A stretch of DNA of 14,291 nucleotides from assembly GCA_029256465.1 (NCBI GenBank), contig JAQSXW010000006.1, positions 1 through 14,291 of the forward strand, read 5' to 3'. The notes under the pieces were generated by a model. It saw only the letters and a program-made list of their open reading frames with translations. It did no database searches and was not told the DNA's origin. Shown in pieces: positions 1 to 9,189 of the stretch (positions are counted from its first letter, which is position 1; every line of letters starts with the position of its first letter). Both the position numbers and the translations under genes were made by a program. Origin of the DNA: Evtepia sp. (GTDB taxonomy: Bacteria; Bacillota; Clostridia; Oscillospirales; Oscillospiraceae).

Positions 1-2142
1 CGTTTCATCTCCCACCAAGATAAGCAGTTCTTTTGCCCTAGTGATGGCGGTATAAAGAACGCCGCGGGTTAGGAGCATGGAGGCGGCATCAACTGCGCAA
101 AGAACGACCGCGCGATATTCGCTACCTTGGGCTTTATGGACTGTGATCGCGTAGGCCGGTTCTAATTGATTCAGCAAATCGGGCGTATATTCCGCCAAAC
201 GTCCATCAAAGTCTACGGTCATCAAGCTGCTTTTGACATCAATGGAATTGATTCGGCCAATATCACCGTTAAAAATACCCATACCAAATTCTTTTCCGCT
301 GTCATCCTGCCATAGTAAGTCATAGTTGTTTTTAACCTGCATGACCCTGTCTCCGATACGGAAGCACTGGCTGCCAAATATCCGCTCTGCTTTCTCTGGC
401 TGGGGGGGGTTGAGAGCCTGTTGCAGGGCGCGGTTGAGGGAGAGCGTGCCTGTAATGCCACGGCGGGTGGGGGATAGTACCTGAATCTGATCGGGTGATA
501 TTCCGAGGTTTTCAGGCAAACGGTTGGAGCAAAGATCGACAATTGTGTTCAGTGCAGAGGACGGGTCAATGCGGCGGAGAAAGAAAAAGTCTCCGTTTGC
601 ACTGTTCACTAGTTCAGGTGCCTTCCCCTCGTTGACCGCATGGGCATTTCGTACAATGGAGGAGACAGCCGCTTGACGGAAAATCTCGGTCAGACAAAGG
701 GAAGGTATCTGAGCAGAACGAATGAGATCAGATAAGAGATTTCCGGGACCTACGGAAGGAAGCTGATTCGGATCACCAACCAAAACCAGACGGCAATCGC
801 TTCGCATGGCAGAAAGCAGTGCACACATCAAAGGAATGTCCACCATGGAGGCTTCATCAACAATCACGGCATCGGCAGTAAGTGGAGAGCCTTCGTTGCG
901 AGAGAAAGCCAAGCTACCTTTGGAAGGATCGTAACGAGTCTCCAGTAAGCGGTGTATGGTCGAAGCGTCTACACCACCGCAGGTTTCCGAAAGCCGCTTG
1001 GCAGCTCGTCCTGTCGGGGCGGTTAAGACTGTGTTCAGGCCTAATTGAGTAAAGAGACCCAAAATACCTCGTAAGGAGGTGGTTTTGCCGGTTCCGGGAC
1101 CACCAGTGAGCAACATCACCTGTCGGTGAGCAGCGGTATAAACTGCTTCCTTTTGCAGAGGAGCATACGAAATTCCTTGCTCCATTTGAATGCGATCCAA
1201 TAGCTTATCAATCGCAAGAGAAGGATGAAGCTCCGCATCTGCCATGCGTTTTAGTGTGCGGGCAACATAGCATTCACAATCATACAGGCGTGGAAGGTAG
1301 CAAGCATCCTCACCAGCAATCTCCGATCGGACAATGCGGCCCTGTTCCGCTAAGGCGTCCAAAGCATCCAGAAGGGCATCATTTTTCACCTGCAAAAGCT
1401 GAGCCGTTGCCGCTAAAAGCTTGTCGCGAGGAAGAAAGACATGTCCGTTATCCAAATTGTGTGTCAGTTCAAACAGCAGGCCTGCTTCAAGACGGAGGGG
1501 GTTGTCCTCTTCGAAGCCCAAGGAAATGGCGAGCTTGTCAGAGGTTTGAAAGGCTGCACCAATGGTCTCGTCTGTCAGTAAGTATGGGTTGTTTCGAATT
1601 GCGATGAGCGCATCCTCACCGAGGCGGCGATAAAGCGGGATGGCGGCCTGGAGGGGAAGGTCATGGGCGGAAAGAAAGTCTAAGAGACGACGCATGGAAA
1701 GCTGCAGTCGCAGGGCTTCTCCGATTGCCAAAGCACGTTTTCTGGTGATGCCATGAACTTCGGTGAGTTGTTCTGGGTTTTCCTCGATTACAGTAAGCGT
1801 GTCGGCACCAAATGCATCCACCAAACGCCTTGCAGTGATGGCACCAATTCCCTTGATAACACCGGAAGCCAAATAGCGAAATACCGCTTCTTCTCCGATG
1901 GGCAGCTTGCGCTCCATAATTTCTACTTTGAGTTGCCGCCCATACATACTGTGCTGTTCCCAGCAGCCGTGTACGGCGAGACCTTCTCCTGGAGCAATTC
2001 CAGGCATAAAGCCAACGACGGTAATCTCAGTATCTTCCCCTGCAGAAATGCGAAGGACAGTATAACCATTTTCCTCGTTGCGAAACAGCACCGAGGAAAC
2101 GGTTCCTTCCAGATAAGTAAGTTCGATAGGGGAAGTATCCAT
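1..2142 (-). CDS. recD2: ATP-dependent RecD2-like DNA helicase, 3' end cut by window
   Basis: This is a 5'-3' DNA helicase of superfamily 1B, of the RecD2 type found in bacteria without RecBCD and linked to DNA repair and replication-fork maintenance. The reading frame is open for all 714 codons up to the window edge. Visible parts are two helix-hairpin-helix-like stretches (about residues 94-112 and 126-140), Walker A GGPGTGKT (347-354, Lys353), Walker B VIVDEAS with Asp429-Glu430, motif III GDPNQLPS (456-463) and the late helicase motif VHKAQGSE (668-675). The last visible residues are LILVGDET, which in this family lie near the C-terminus, so probably only a few dozen residues are missing. 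The ATG at 2142 lies 3 bases after the stop of the upstream 113-residue gene and has AAGGATGG as a ribosome binding site inside that gene's end, so translation is probably coupled. A run of eight C (coding strand) lies at 402-409. Confidence 0.95.
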   Translation of the reverse strand, partial: MDTSPIELTYLEGTVSSVLFRNEENGYTVLRISAGEDTEITVVGFMPGIAPGEGLAVHGCWEQHSMYGRQLKVEIMERKLPIGEEAVFRYLASGVIKGIGAITARRLVDAFGADTLTVIEENPEQLTEVHGITRKRALAIGEALRLQLSMRRLLDFLSAHDLPLQAAIPLYRRLGEDALIAIRNNPYLLTDETIGAAFQTSDKLAISLGFEEDNPLRLEAGLLFELTHNLDNGHVFLPRDKLLAATAQLLQVKNDALLDALDALAEQGRIVRSEIAGEDACYLPRLYDCECYVARTLKRMADAELHPSLAIDKLLDRIQMEQGISYAPLQKEAVYTAAHRQVMLLTGGPGTGKTTSLRGILGLFTQLGLNTVLTAPTGRAAKRLSETCGGVDASTIHRLLETRYDPSKGSLAFSRNEGSPLTADAVIVDEASMVDIPLMCALLSAMRSDCRLVLVGDPNQLPSVGPGNLLSDLIRSAQIPSLCLTEIFRQAAVSSIVRNAHAVNEGKAPELVNSANGDFFFLRRIDPSSALNTIVDLCSNRLPENLGISPDQIQVLSPTRRGITGTLSLNRALQQALNPPQPEKAERIFGSQCFRIGDRVMQVKNNYDLLWQDDSGKEFGMGIFNGDIGRINSIDVKSSLMTVDFDGRLAEYTPDLLNQLEPAYAITVHKAQGSEYRAVVLCAVDAASMLLTRGVLYTAITRAKELLILVGDET

Positions 2143-2145
2143 GGA

Positions 2146-2487
2146 CTATCCATCCTTTTTGATGAGTTGCGGTAGTAGTTCTGGGGTGGAAAGGATTAGT
2201 TCCGGTTCTCTGGAGAGCAGCACAGAAACTCGCTCTTTCCCTGATTCAGAAAGTCCTGTATCCAATAGTACAATCTGAAAGTGAGCAAGCTTTCCCCCCT
2301 TTAGCCAGAGAAGGTGCGAGACGGTTTGTTCCAAATTGGGAGCATTCCCGTCTATGGGGATGACTGCGTAAAACGTCTGCATAGCGGGGCCCGGGGCAAG
2401 AAGATGCCCGAAAAGCAGCCAAATCAGAGAGAGAAGACCGACGGTAGCAAAGAAGGCCAGAAGAAGTTCAGCAATGCTTGCCATCAT
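2146..2487 (-). CDS. Unknown small protein with one N-terminal membrane helix, between uvrA and recD2
   Basis: I do not recognise a named family for this 113-residue protein. Residues 5-29 form one strongly hydrophobic segment (AELLLAFFATVGLLSLIWLL and onward), so it is probably a single-pass membrane protein or uncleaved anchor. The rest, about residues 37-113, is soluble. Its start, FYAVIPIDGNAPNLEQTV, and the later QIVLLDTGLSESGKE alternate strand and helix in a way that recalls a Rossmann-like or glycosyltransferase-type start (a beta strand ending in a DTG turn). This is only an impression. The start is the first of two adjacent ATG codons (2487 and 2484). GGAGG at 2498-2494 fits the first one with 6 bases of spacing. 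An upstream extension of this frame runs into uvrA but has no supporting signal. The stop is 3 bases before the recD2 start and the uvrA stop is 58 bases upstream. A role connected with DNA repair is suggested only by position. Confidence 0.75.
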   Translation of the reverse strand: MMASIAELLLAFFATVGLLSLIWLLFGHLLAPGPAMQTFYAVIPIDGNAPNLEQTVSHLLWLKGGKLAHFQIVLLDTGLSESGKERVSVLLSREPELILSTPELLPQLIKKDG

Positions 2488-2532
2488 ACAACACCTCCAA
2501 CATATTCTATGTGATAGCATTGGAGGTGGTGT
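2488..2532 (-). promoter_or_regulatory. Hairpin covering the ribosome binding site of the 113-residue gene
   Basis: On the minus strand ACACCACCTCCAA (2532-2520) pairs with TTGGAGGTGTTGT (2500-2488): nine contiguous pairs, one mismatch, then three more. The 19-base loop contains a further CATA/TATG pairing. The 3' arm contains the GGAGGT Shine-Dalgarno sequence of the gene starting at 2487. No T-run follows, so it does not look like a normal terminator. The pairing is seen directly; a role in limiting translation or in stabilising the uvrA 3' end is inference. Confidence 0.6.
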
Positions 2533-2545
2533 CGGAAAGGTAAGG

Positions 2546-5380
2546 TTACTCTTGGGGGAGGAACATAGCTTTGAGGTATTTACCGGTATAGGAGTCATCA
2601 CAAGCTGCAACCTCTTCTGGTGTACCGGTACAAACGATTTTGCCTCCCCCATTCCCGCCTTCCGGACCCAAATCAATCACGTAATCAGCAGTTTTGATGA
2701 CATCTAGATTATGTTCGATAACCACGACGGTATTTCCATCAGACACCAGACGATCCAGCACCTCTAGGAGTTTGTGAACATCATAGGAATGCAGACCAGT
2801 TGTGGGTTCATCCAGAATATAAATAGTTGAGCCAGTGGAGCGTTTGGAGAGCTCAGTCGCCAATTTCACACGCTGGGCTTCTCCGCCGGAGAGTGTGGTA
2901 GAAGGTTGGCCAATTTTGATATAGCCCAGACCTACCTCAAAAAGAGTTTGGAGTTTGCGGTGAATCTTTGGAATATTGGAGAAGAAGCCCATACCCTCTT
3001 CCACCGTCATCTCCAAGACTTCGTGAACATTTTTGGATTTATACTTGACCTCCAGGGTTTCTCGGTTGTAACGTTTTCCTTTACATACTTCACAAGGGAC
3101 ATAAATGTCTGGCAAAAAGTGCATTTCAATTTTCAACAGACCATCACCACTGCAAGCTTCGCACCGGCCACCTTTGACATTGAAGGAGAATCGACCCGGC
3201 CCATAGCCCCTGGCTTTCGCGTCGGGGGTTGAGGCAAAGAGCTCTCGGATGTCACCAAATAGGCCAGTATAGGTTGCGGGATTGGAGCGGGGCGTTCGCC
3301 CGATGGGAGACTGGTCGATGTCAATGACTTTATCCAGTAATTCTTCACCTTCGATTTTGTCATGCTTGCCTGGACGGACCTTTGCCCGATTCAAATCGGC
3401 AGCTAACCTTTTGTAGAGAATTTCATTGACTAGGCTGGATTTTCCGGAACCGGAAACACCGGTAACACAGGTGAGTGTGCCAAGCGGGAACACAACATCA
3501 ATATGATCTAAATTGTTTTCTGCGGCGCCACGGATTACAAGCTTCTGTCCGTTTCCCTCTCTGCGTACCTTTGGAATAGGGATTTTCTTAGCACCGGAAA
3601 GATATTGTCCGGTTATTGATTCGGGAACCTGCATAAGTTCTTCAGCGTTACCGGCGGCAATCACATAACCACCGTGAATGCCAGCACCTGGACCAATATC
3701 AATAATATAATCAGCCGCACGCATGGTATCCTCATCATGTTCCACCACCAATAAGGTATTGCCCAGGTCGCGGAGCCGCTTCATGGTTTCAAGCAGCATG
3801 TCGTTGTCCCGTTGATGAAGCCCGATGGAGGGTTCGTCCAAAATGTAGAGAACACCCATAAGGGAGGAACCAATCTGCGTTGCCAGCCGAATTCGCTGAC
3901 TTTCCCCACCAGAGAGAGTCCCAGCCTGACGACTCAGTGTCAGATATTCTAGGCCGACGCTTGTCAGGAACCCCAAACGTTCTCGGGCCTCCTTTAGGAT
4001 ACGTTGCGCAATCATGGCTTGTGTAGAATTTAGCGTTAGGTTATTCATAAAGTTGAGAGCGTCCGTAATGGATTTGTGACAAAAGGCATCAATATCCAAG
4101 CCGCCGACGGTAACCCCCAAAGACTCACGCTTTAACCGTTTTCCTTGACAATCTGGGCAAAGGGATTCGCTCATATACTCTTCCAGATCCCTTCGCATGG
4201 CATCCGATTGGGTTTCTCGGTACCGTCGTTCAATGTTGTTTACCACGCCTTCAAATGCCTGCGTAAAGGTGCCAGTTCCATTTGCGCGTTCATACGTGAG
4301 CGTTAGTTTTTCTTTTTTTGTTCCGTAAAGAATAATGTCTAGGATTTCTGGGGCCAGATCTTTGATGGGGGTGGTGAGTTTAAACTTATATTTCTTTGCT
4401 AAAGCTTCAAAATACATACGGGCAATGGAGTCGCCCTTGATATTCTGCCAGCCGGACGCTGAAATGGCACCGTCGAAAATGGAAAGGTTGGGATTTGGAA
4501 TGATCAGCTTGGGATCTACTTTGAGTTGACTGCCAAGACCAGTGCAGGTGGGGCAGGCACCATAAGGATTGTTAAAGGAGAACATCCGGGGAGTAAGCTC
4601 TTCCATACTGATACCGCAGTCAGGACAAGCATAGTTTTGCGAGAAGAGCAAATCCTGATCCTCATGATGCAGGTTGATGATCACCAGACCGTTGCCGAGA
4701 GAAGTAGCTGTTTCCACAGAGTCGGCCAAACGGCGGGTGACATCCGGTGAAATAACCAAGCGATCCACAACAATCTCAATGCTGTGTTTCTTGTTCTTTT
4801 CCAAGGGGATTTCCTCAGTTAATTCATAGAGAACACCATCGACCCGGCAACGCACATAGCCGGATTTTTTAGCATCTTCCAAGACTTTTATGTGCTCTCC
4901 CTTTCGCGCGCGAACCATGGGAGCCAATACCTGGATGCGGGCTTTCTCGGGGAGCTTCATTACCTGATCAATGATTTGATCAATCGTTTGCTGGTGAATT
5001 TCTTTGCCGCACTTGGGGCAATGGGGGATTCCCACTCTAGCCCAAAGTAGACGGAGGTAATCGTAAATTTCCGTTACGGTTCCTACTGTGGAGCGTGGGT
5101 TTTTACTGGTGGTTTTCTGATCAATGGAAATGGCGGGAGAAAGACCGTCAATCTGATCGACATCGGGTTTTTCCATTTGCCCTAAGAACATACGGGCATA
5201 GGAGGATAAGGACTCCACATATCGGCGCTGGCCTTCTGCATAGATGGTATCGAAGGCTAGGCTGGATTTACCGGAGCCAGACAGACCAGTGAGCACCACC
5301 AGTTGATCCCTCGGGATAGATACATCGATATTTTTAAGGTTATTTTCTCTGGCACCTTTAACAACAATATGGGTATGCAT
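2546..5380 (-). CDS. uvrA: Excinuclease ABC subunit A (UvrA)
   Basis: UvrA is the damage-sensing ATPase of nucleotide excision repair. It dimerises, scans DNA with UvrB and loads UvrB at lesions. The 944-residue length is normal for the family and the protein looks complete. The first ABC module has Walker [10 protein letters not shown] (32-40), a zinc-binding set CPDC (252-255) with CPTC (276-279), ABC signature LSGGESQR (489-496) and Walker B Asp515-Glu516. The second has Walker [10 protein letters not shown] (641-649), zinc cysteines at about 740, 743, 763 and 766, signature LSGGEAQR (830-837) and Asp857-Glu858. The ATG at 5380 is preceded by AGGAG 8 bases upstream and opens the usual [15 protein letters not shown] start. 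It lies 62 bases after an EamA transporter gene and is followed by the 113-residue gene and recD2. No clear terminator separates it from either side. Confidence 0.98.
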   Translation of the reverse strand: MHTHIVVKGARENNLKNIDVSIPRDQLVVLTGLSGSGKSSLAFDTIYAEGQRRYVESLSSYARMFLGQMEKPDVDQIDGLSPAISIDQKTTSKNPRSTVGTVTEIYDYLRLLWARVGIPHCPKCGKEIHQQTIDQIIDQVMKLPEKARIQVLAPMVRARKGEHIKVLEDAKKSGYVRCRVDGVLYELTEEIPLEKNKKHSIEIVVDRLVISPDVTRRLADSVETATSLGNGLVIINLHHEDQDLLFSQNYACPDCGISMEELTPRMFSFNNPYGACPTCTGLGSQLKVDPKLIIPNPNLSIFDGAISASGWQNIKGDSIARMYFEALAKKYKFKLTTPIKDLAPEILDIILYGTKKEKLTLTYERANGTGTFTQAFEGVVNNIERRYRETQSDAMRRDLEEYMSESLCPDCQGKRLKRESLGVTVGGLDIDAFCHKSITDALNFMNNLTLNSTQAMIAQRILKEARERLGFLTSVGLEYLTLSRQAGTLSGGESQRIRLATQIGSSLMGVLYILDEPSIGLHQRDNDMLLETMKRLRDLGNTLLVVEHDEDTMRAADYIIDIGPGAGIHGGYVIAAGNAEELMQVPESITGQYLSGAKKIPIPKVRREGNGQKLVIRGAAENNLDHIDVVFPLGTLTCVTGVSGSGKSSLVNEILYKRLAADLNRAKVRPGKHDKIEGEELLDKVIDIDQSPIGRTPRSNPATYTGLFGDIRELFASTPDAKARGYGPGRFSFNVKGGRCEACSGDGLLKIEMHFLPDIYVPCEVCKGKRYNRETLEVKYKSKNVHEVLEMTVEEGMGFFSNIPKIHRKLQTLFEVGLGYIKIGQPSTTLSGGEAQRVKLATELSKRSTGSTIYILDEPTTGLHSYDVHKLLEVLDRLVSDGNTVVVIEHNLDVIKTADYVIDLGPEGGNGGGKIVCTGTPEEVAACDDSYTGKYLKAMFLPQE

Positions 5381-5442
5381 ACAAAAAACTCCTATTTGAT
5401 TTCAGTAGTAAGACAGATAGATTGAGCTGTCATAAATACAGT

Positions 5443-6303
5443 TCACCGCAGTATGTAAATCGAAATGAGGATGCAAAGCAGTCCGAGTAAGATGGGAATG
5501 CCCATGGGTTCGCCAAAGGCGAGAATTCCCACAAGAGCTGCAACGACAGGTTCCACGCTGGCAAGAATGGAAGCCTTGCCGCTGTCTAAGCGAGATAGAC
5601 CTTTGGTATAAAACAAGTAGGGGAGGACGGTGGATATGATTACCAGACCCAGGGACAAAAAAAGCATACGGCTGTTTTGTAGGGTATGGATTGTTTCTCC
5701 ACTATTTGAAAAAAAGATGGCGCCGACTCCGGCAAAAAGAAAGGTATAAAACGTAACCGTATAGGGTGGATAGTGAGAAAGGGCATAGCGGGCAAAGATG
5801 GTGTACAGGCCGTAAAAAAATCCACTGCCCAGGCCCAAAAGAAGTCCCCAAGCAGATAAGGAGAGGTTGCCACTCCAAATCCCAGTAACAAAGGAGCAAC
5901 CGACGAAGGCAATCACGAGAGCAGCCAACTTTTTGCCTGTAATTTGATCCTTCCATAAAATAGCGGAGAAGATCACAACAAAGGTAGGTGCCGTGTACAA
6001 AAGAATTGCCGCCACAGCCAAAGAACAAATTTGTTGGCTACTGAAATAGCAAAGAGTAAAAAGCAAAACACTGACGATTCCAGTTCCGAAAAAGTAGGGC
6101 AAGTGTTTCAGTCGAATGCGGAATATTGATCGGTCGGTAAGGAGGAACAAAAGGGCGAGCACAAAGAGTCCGCCTAAGTTCCGAACTAAGACAATGGAGC
6201 TGGGTGATAGGCCGCCGACAGACAAATTGCGGCTAAACAATCCGATCATTCCCCAAAGAAAACCGGCAAATAGGATTTGACAATGAGGTACATATTGTTT
6301 CAT
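5443..6303 (-). CDS. EamA/DMT-family permease (drug/metabolite transporter)
   Basis: This is an integral membrane protein of 286 residues, typical of the ten-helix drug/metabolite transporter superfamily with two tandem EamA repeats (about residues 8-135 and 150-285). The N-terminus shows the usual FAGFLWGMIGLFSRNL pattern (GxxWG followed by a polar turn). Helix 4 has AAILLYTAPTFVVIFS, and the second half ends with SILASVEPVVAALVGILAFGE, the hallmark P-V-x-A-x-x-x-x-x-x-x-x-GE region near the last two helices. The substrate cannot be read from the sequence; family members export amino acids, metabolites or drugs. The start at 6303 lies 30 bases after the uvrB stop. Its ribosome binding site is weak (AGAGAG about 10 bases upstream, TTGGA very close). 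Its place between uvrB and uvrA is unusual, since these two are most often adjacent, and suggests an insertion into a repair operon. Confidence 0.92.
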   Translation of the reverse strand: MKQYVPHCQILFAGFLWGMIGLFSRNLSVGGLSPSSIVLVRNLGGLFVLALLFLLTDRSIFRIRLKHLPYFFGTGIVSVLLFTLCYFSSQQICSLAVAAILLYTAPTFVVIFSAILWKDQITGKKLAALVIAFVGCSFVTGIWSGNLSLSAWGLLLGLGSGFFYGLYTIFARYALSHYPPYTVTFYTFLFAGVGAIFFSNSGETIHTLQNSRMLFLSLGLVIISTVLPYLFYTKGLSRLDSGKASILASVEPVVAALVGILAFGEPMGIPILLGLLCILISIYILR

Positions 6304-6333
6304 TCCAAGGTTTCTCTCTTTTTTGTGTTTTCA

Positions 6334-8319
6334 TCAAAGTGCAGGATCATCAGAGTGATTCCGAAGTTCAATAATCTGGTCACGCAATGCAGCAGCATAT
6401 TCGAATTCTAAACGGCGGCTGGCCTCCCGCATTTCCTTTTCCAAACGAGAGATGGCTGCGTCCCGTTCTTTCCGGGTCATATAGGCCTGGCCAGGTTTGC
6501 GCACACTTTCGGCATCGGCAGTGCGCGAAATTTCGATGAGGTTCCGAATGGATTTGATGATCGTTTTTGGTACAATCCCGTGAGCCTTATTAAAGGCATC
6601 TTGAATGGATCGACGGCGGTTGGTTTCCTCGATGGCCGCGAACATAGAGGGGGTGACTTTGTCAGCATACATAATCACCAGTCCCTCGACATTTCGGGCA
6701 GCCCGTCCAATGGTCTGGATGAGGGAGGTTTCGCTGCGCAGGAAACCCTCCTTGTCGGCATCGAGGATGGCAACAAGGGAGACTTCTGGTAAATCTAGGC
6801 CTTCACGAAGCAGATTGATCCCTACCAATACATCGAATTCACCAAGACGAAGATCCCGAATAATTTCCATGCGTTCAATGGTATCCACATCATGGTGCAT
6901 GTAACGCACCCCAATACCAGAACTTTGTAGATAGGTGGTCAGGTCCTCCGCCATGCGCTTGGTCAGTACGGTCACCAAAACCCGTTCTTTCTTTTCGACA
7001 CGGAGGTTAATTTCACCGATAAGGTCATCTATCTGCCCTTCCACCGGACGGATTTCAATCCGAGGATCCAGAAGGCCAGTGGGACGGATCACCTGATCTA
7101 CAATCTGACCGGAGCGACTTTTCTCATAGACTCCAGGTGTGGCAGAGACATAGATGGTTTGATTTATTCGTTCTTTAAATTCATCAAAATTCAAGGGACG
7201 GTTGTCAAACGCACAAGGAAGGCGGAAACCATACTCTACTAGCGTCGTTTTTCTGGCCCGGTCTCCGGCATACATGGCACGCACCTGAGGAAGAGAAACA
7301 TGGCTTTCGTCAATGAAGAGAAGGAAATCCTTGGGGAAGTAGTCGAGCAAGGTCATGGGAGGTGATCCGGGTGGTCGTGCAGAAATGACACGGCTATAGT
7401 TCTCAATTCCAGAGCAGTACCCCAGTTCCTGAATCATTTCGATGTCGTACATGGTTCGTTGTCGAATTCTTTGCGCTTCGATTAACTTGCCATCTGACTC
7501 AAATCGGGCAACTTGCTGTTCCATCTCCCGGTAGATCTCTTGTACGGCCGCTGCCATTTTCTCTGGCGTAGAAACATAATGGGAAGCCGGATAGATGGCA
7601 ACATGGTCCAAAATACGCACCGGTGTGCCCGTAACGACATTGATTTCACTGATCCGGTCAATTTCGTCGCCGAAAAACTCCACACGGATGGCGCGGTCTC
7701 GTGCGTAAACGGGAAAGATCTCGACCGTGTCGCCACGCACACGGAAACGATTTCGATCAAAGGCAATATCGTTGCGCTCATAACGGATCTCCACCAGCCG
7801 CTTTAGGAGCTTGTCTCGTTTCTGCTGCTGACCAGTTCGAAGGGAGATGACCATTTGTGAATAATCGATCGGGTCTCCTAGACCATAAATACAGGAGACG
7901 GAGGCAACCACAATAACATCGCGCCGTTCAAACAGAGAAGAAGTCGCTGAGTGACGCAGACGTTCTATTTCATCGTTGATGCTGCTGTCCTTCTCAATAA
8001 AGGTGTCTGTGTGGGGAATATAGGCTTCAGGCTGATAGTAGTCATAATAAGAAACGAAGTATTCTACCGCATTATTGGGGAAAAACTCGCGGAACTCTGC
8101 GCAAAGCTGAGCAGCGAGGGTTTTATTGTGTGCCAAAACCAAAGCAGGTCGCTGCACCTGCTCAATGATTTTGGCCATGGTAAAGGTTTTGCCGGAACCC
8201 GTGACACCTAATAGAGTCTGTTCCTCTAGCTCTAAATTCAGCCCCTGCACTAGGGAGGCAATCGCAGAAGGCTGATCGCCGGCAGGCTCATAGTCACTGA
8301 TTACTTCAAATTGCGGCAT
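6334..8319 (-). CDS. uvrB: Excinuclease ABC subunit B (UvrB)
   Basis: UvrB is the helicase-like damage-verification subunit of nucleotide excision repair; it receives DNA from UvrA and recruits UvrC. The protein has 661 residues, the usual length. It shows Walker A GVTGSGKT (38-45), the damage-probing beta-hairpin region with [12 protein letters not shown] (91-102) and the following helix, the DESH box (337-340), the SF2 motif VI region QTIGRAARN (535-543) and a C-terminal UVR domain (about 618-653) that binds UvrC. The frame is open 27 codons further upstream, into radC, but the start at 8319 is chosen for two reasons. [17 protein letters not shown] is the family N-terminus, and AAAGGGGA lies about 8 bases before it. 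The gene follows the radC stop by 19 bases and precedes the EamA gene by 30 bases, consistent with one operon. Confidence 0.98.
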   Translation of the reverse strand: MPQFEVISDYEPAGDQPSAIASLVQGLNLELEEQTLLGVTGSGKTFTMAKIIEQVQRPALVLAHNKTLAAQLCAEFREFFPNNAVEYFVSYYDYYQPEAYIPHTDTFIEKDSSINDEIERLRHSATSSLFERRDVIVVASVSCIYGLGDPIDYSQMVISLRTGQQQKRDKLLKRLVEIRYERNDIAFDRNRFRVRGDTVEIFPVYARDRAIRVEFFGDEIDRISEINVVTGTPVRILDHVAIYPASHYVSTPEKMAAAVQEIYREMEQQVARFESDGKLIEAQRIRQRTMYDIEMIQELGYCSGIENYSRVISARPPGSPPMTLLDYFPKDFLLFIDESHVSLPQVRAMYAGDRARKTTLVEYGFRLPCAFDNRPLNFDEFKERINQTIYVSATPGVYEKSRSGQIVDQVIRPTGLLDPRIEIRPVEGQIDDLIGEINLRVEKKERVLVTVLTKRMAEDLTTYLQSSGIGVRYMHHDVDTIERMEIIRDLRLGEFDVLVGINLLREGLDLPEVSLVAILDADKEGFLRSETSLIQTIGRAARNVEGLVIMYADKVTPSMFAAIEETNRRRSIQDAFNKAHGIVPKTIIKSIRNLIEISRTADAESVRKPGQAYMTRKERDAAISRLEKEMREASRRLEFEYAAALRDQIIELRNHSDDPAL

Positions 8320-8338
8320 GCGGCAAATCCCCTTTCTC

Positions 8339-9010
8339 TTAAAGGTAGTGGTTTTCCCGGAGTGAAACCATGTCGTCATCCACCAAGATGACATGGTCAA
8401 AAAGGGTTATCCCCATCTTAGCCAAAAAACCCTGAAGATATGCGGTGGATTGCAGGTCCGCATCGGAGGGGGTGGCAATCCCACTGAGATGGTTATGGGC
8501 TAAGATGACCACTGTGGCATTGAGAGCCAGGGCTGCTTCCACCACTTGTCTGGTGGTCACATCTGTGGCGGTGGGAATCCCCTCGCTGATTTTACGAACA
8601 CCCAACAACTTGTGTTTCCCGTCTAAGGCAGCCAGATAGAATCGTTCGTTTGTTGATGCGAAGAAGTAAGGCGTAAATAAGTTGCGCATTTCTTGGGGGC
8701 TCGAAATCATGGTATCGGTACTGGTTCGGCAGGAGAGATATTTGGACCCCATTGCAGGAACCAGTTTCAGTAAAATGGCAGTGTTTTCCCCAATGCCCGG
8801 GACTTCCAGGAGCCGATCTGGGTCTGCATCCAATACGCCTGCAAGGGAGCCAAAGGTATCCAAAAGGGTATGAGCCAGCGGATTGACATCACCTTGCATG
8901 CGAGAATAAAACAGCAGAAGCTCCAGCGCACGGAGATCAGAAAAATGTTCCAATCCGCCCCGAAAAAACTCCTGCTTGACGCGCCTACGGTGACCTTCAT
9001 GAATACTCAT
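8339..9010 (-). CDS. radC: RadC family JAB/MPN-domain protein
   Basis: The RadC family carries a helix-hairpin-helix segment and a JAB1/MPN/Mov34 metal-binding domain. Despite the name, its role in repair is unproven. This copy has 223 residues from the ATG at 9010, preceded by GGGAGGGG about 8 bases upstream. An N-terminal extension to an upstream TTG is open but would begin inside the promoter's -10 box. The N-terminus [16 protein letters not shown] is the Clostridia-type form. VPGIGENTA (70-78) is the HhH motif. Glu143 and H172-N-H174-x7-S182-x2-D185 form the JAMM metal site. The usual family sequence at this point is HNHPSGDPTPS, but here it reads [11 protein letters not shown]: the metal ligands are kept while the Pro and the Asp-Pro pair are changed. 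It is the first gene after the promoter of the repair cluster. Confidence 0.93.
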   Translation of the reverse strand: MSIHEGHRRRVKQEFFRGGLEHFSDLRALELLLFYSRMQGDVNPLAHTLLDTFGSLAGVLDADPDRLLEVPGIGENTAILLKLVPAMGSKYLSCRTSTDTMISSPQEMRNLFTPYFFASTNERFYLAALDGKHKLLGVRKISEGIPTATDVTTRQVVEAALALNATVVILAHNHLSGIATPSDADLQSTAYLQGFLAKMGITLFDHVILVDDDMVSLRENHYL

Positions 9011-9063
9011 AAGGAAGCCCCTCCCGCAAATGGCCTTCTCTGGCAGTGAGGAAAAAAGATCAT
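9007..9063 (-). other. Possible 18-codon leader ORF overlapping the radC start
   Basis: An ATG at 9063 opens [18 protein letters not shown] and stops at TGA 9009-9007, overlapping the radC start codon as ATGA. Given the promoter at 9076-9104 the ATG would lie only a few bases inside the transcript, with no convincing Shine-Dalgarno sequence, so it would have to be read in near-leaderless fashion. It may be chance. Confidence 0.2.
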
Positions 9064-9075
9064 GCCTAAATACCA

Positions 9076-9104
9076 ATTATACTACAGTTCGACGCTTGAT
9101 ACAA
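9076..9104 (-). promoter_or_regulatory. Sigma-A type promoter of the radC-uvrB-uvrA cluster
   Basis: TTGTAT (-35, 9104-9099) and a perfect TATAAT (-10, 9081-9076) are separated by exactly 17 bases. Transcription would start near 9067-9071, just before radC. The spacer contains CGAAC-TGTA-GT (9091-9081), which keeps one full half and part of the second half of the Gram-positive LexA box CGAAC-N4-GTTCG. The promoter is well supported by the sequence; SOS control is only a possibility. Confidence 0.75.
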
Positions 9105-9130
9105 GTGGAAATAGAAAGAATGTACGATTC

Positions 9131-9171
9131 AAAAAAAGAACCCCGCCAAAGCCATTTTTGGCTTTGGCGGG
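9131..9171 (-). terminator. Intrinsic terminator of the perR-dfx-rbr operon
   Basis: A perfect 12-bp stem (CCCGCCAAAGCC at 9171-9160 and its complement at 9153-9142 on the minus strand) with a 6-base loop is followed on the minus strand by GTTC and seven T. It begins 18 bases after the rubrerythrin stop codon, at the expected place for the end of the operon. Confidence 0.92.
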
Positions 9172-9189
9172 AACGTGAATCTTTTTAAA

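Noticed and set aside
1254..2175. Plus-strand frames of 117 and 140 codons within recD2
   Set aside because: They are antisense to an uninterrupted recD2 frame with all helicase motifs; no ribosome binding sites or family features.
2488..2676. Upstream extension of the 113-residue gene into uvrA
   Set aside because: The added 63 residues overlap the uvrA 3' end and look like a shadow frame. The GGAGG site and two adjacent ATG codons support the start at 2487.
5412..5431. GACAG/CTGTC hairpin between the EamA gene and uvrA
   Set aside because: Only five pairs with a ten-base loop and no T-run; too weak to call a terminator or regulatory element.
8320..8400. N-terminal extension of uvrB by 27 residues
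   Set aside because: It overlaps the radC 3' end and lacks similarity to UvrB N-termini; the family start [12 protein letters not shown] has a good ribosome binding site.
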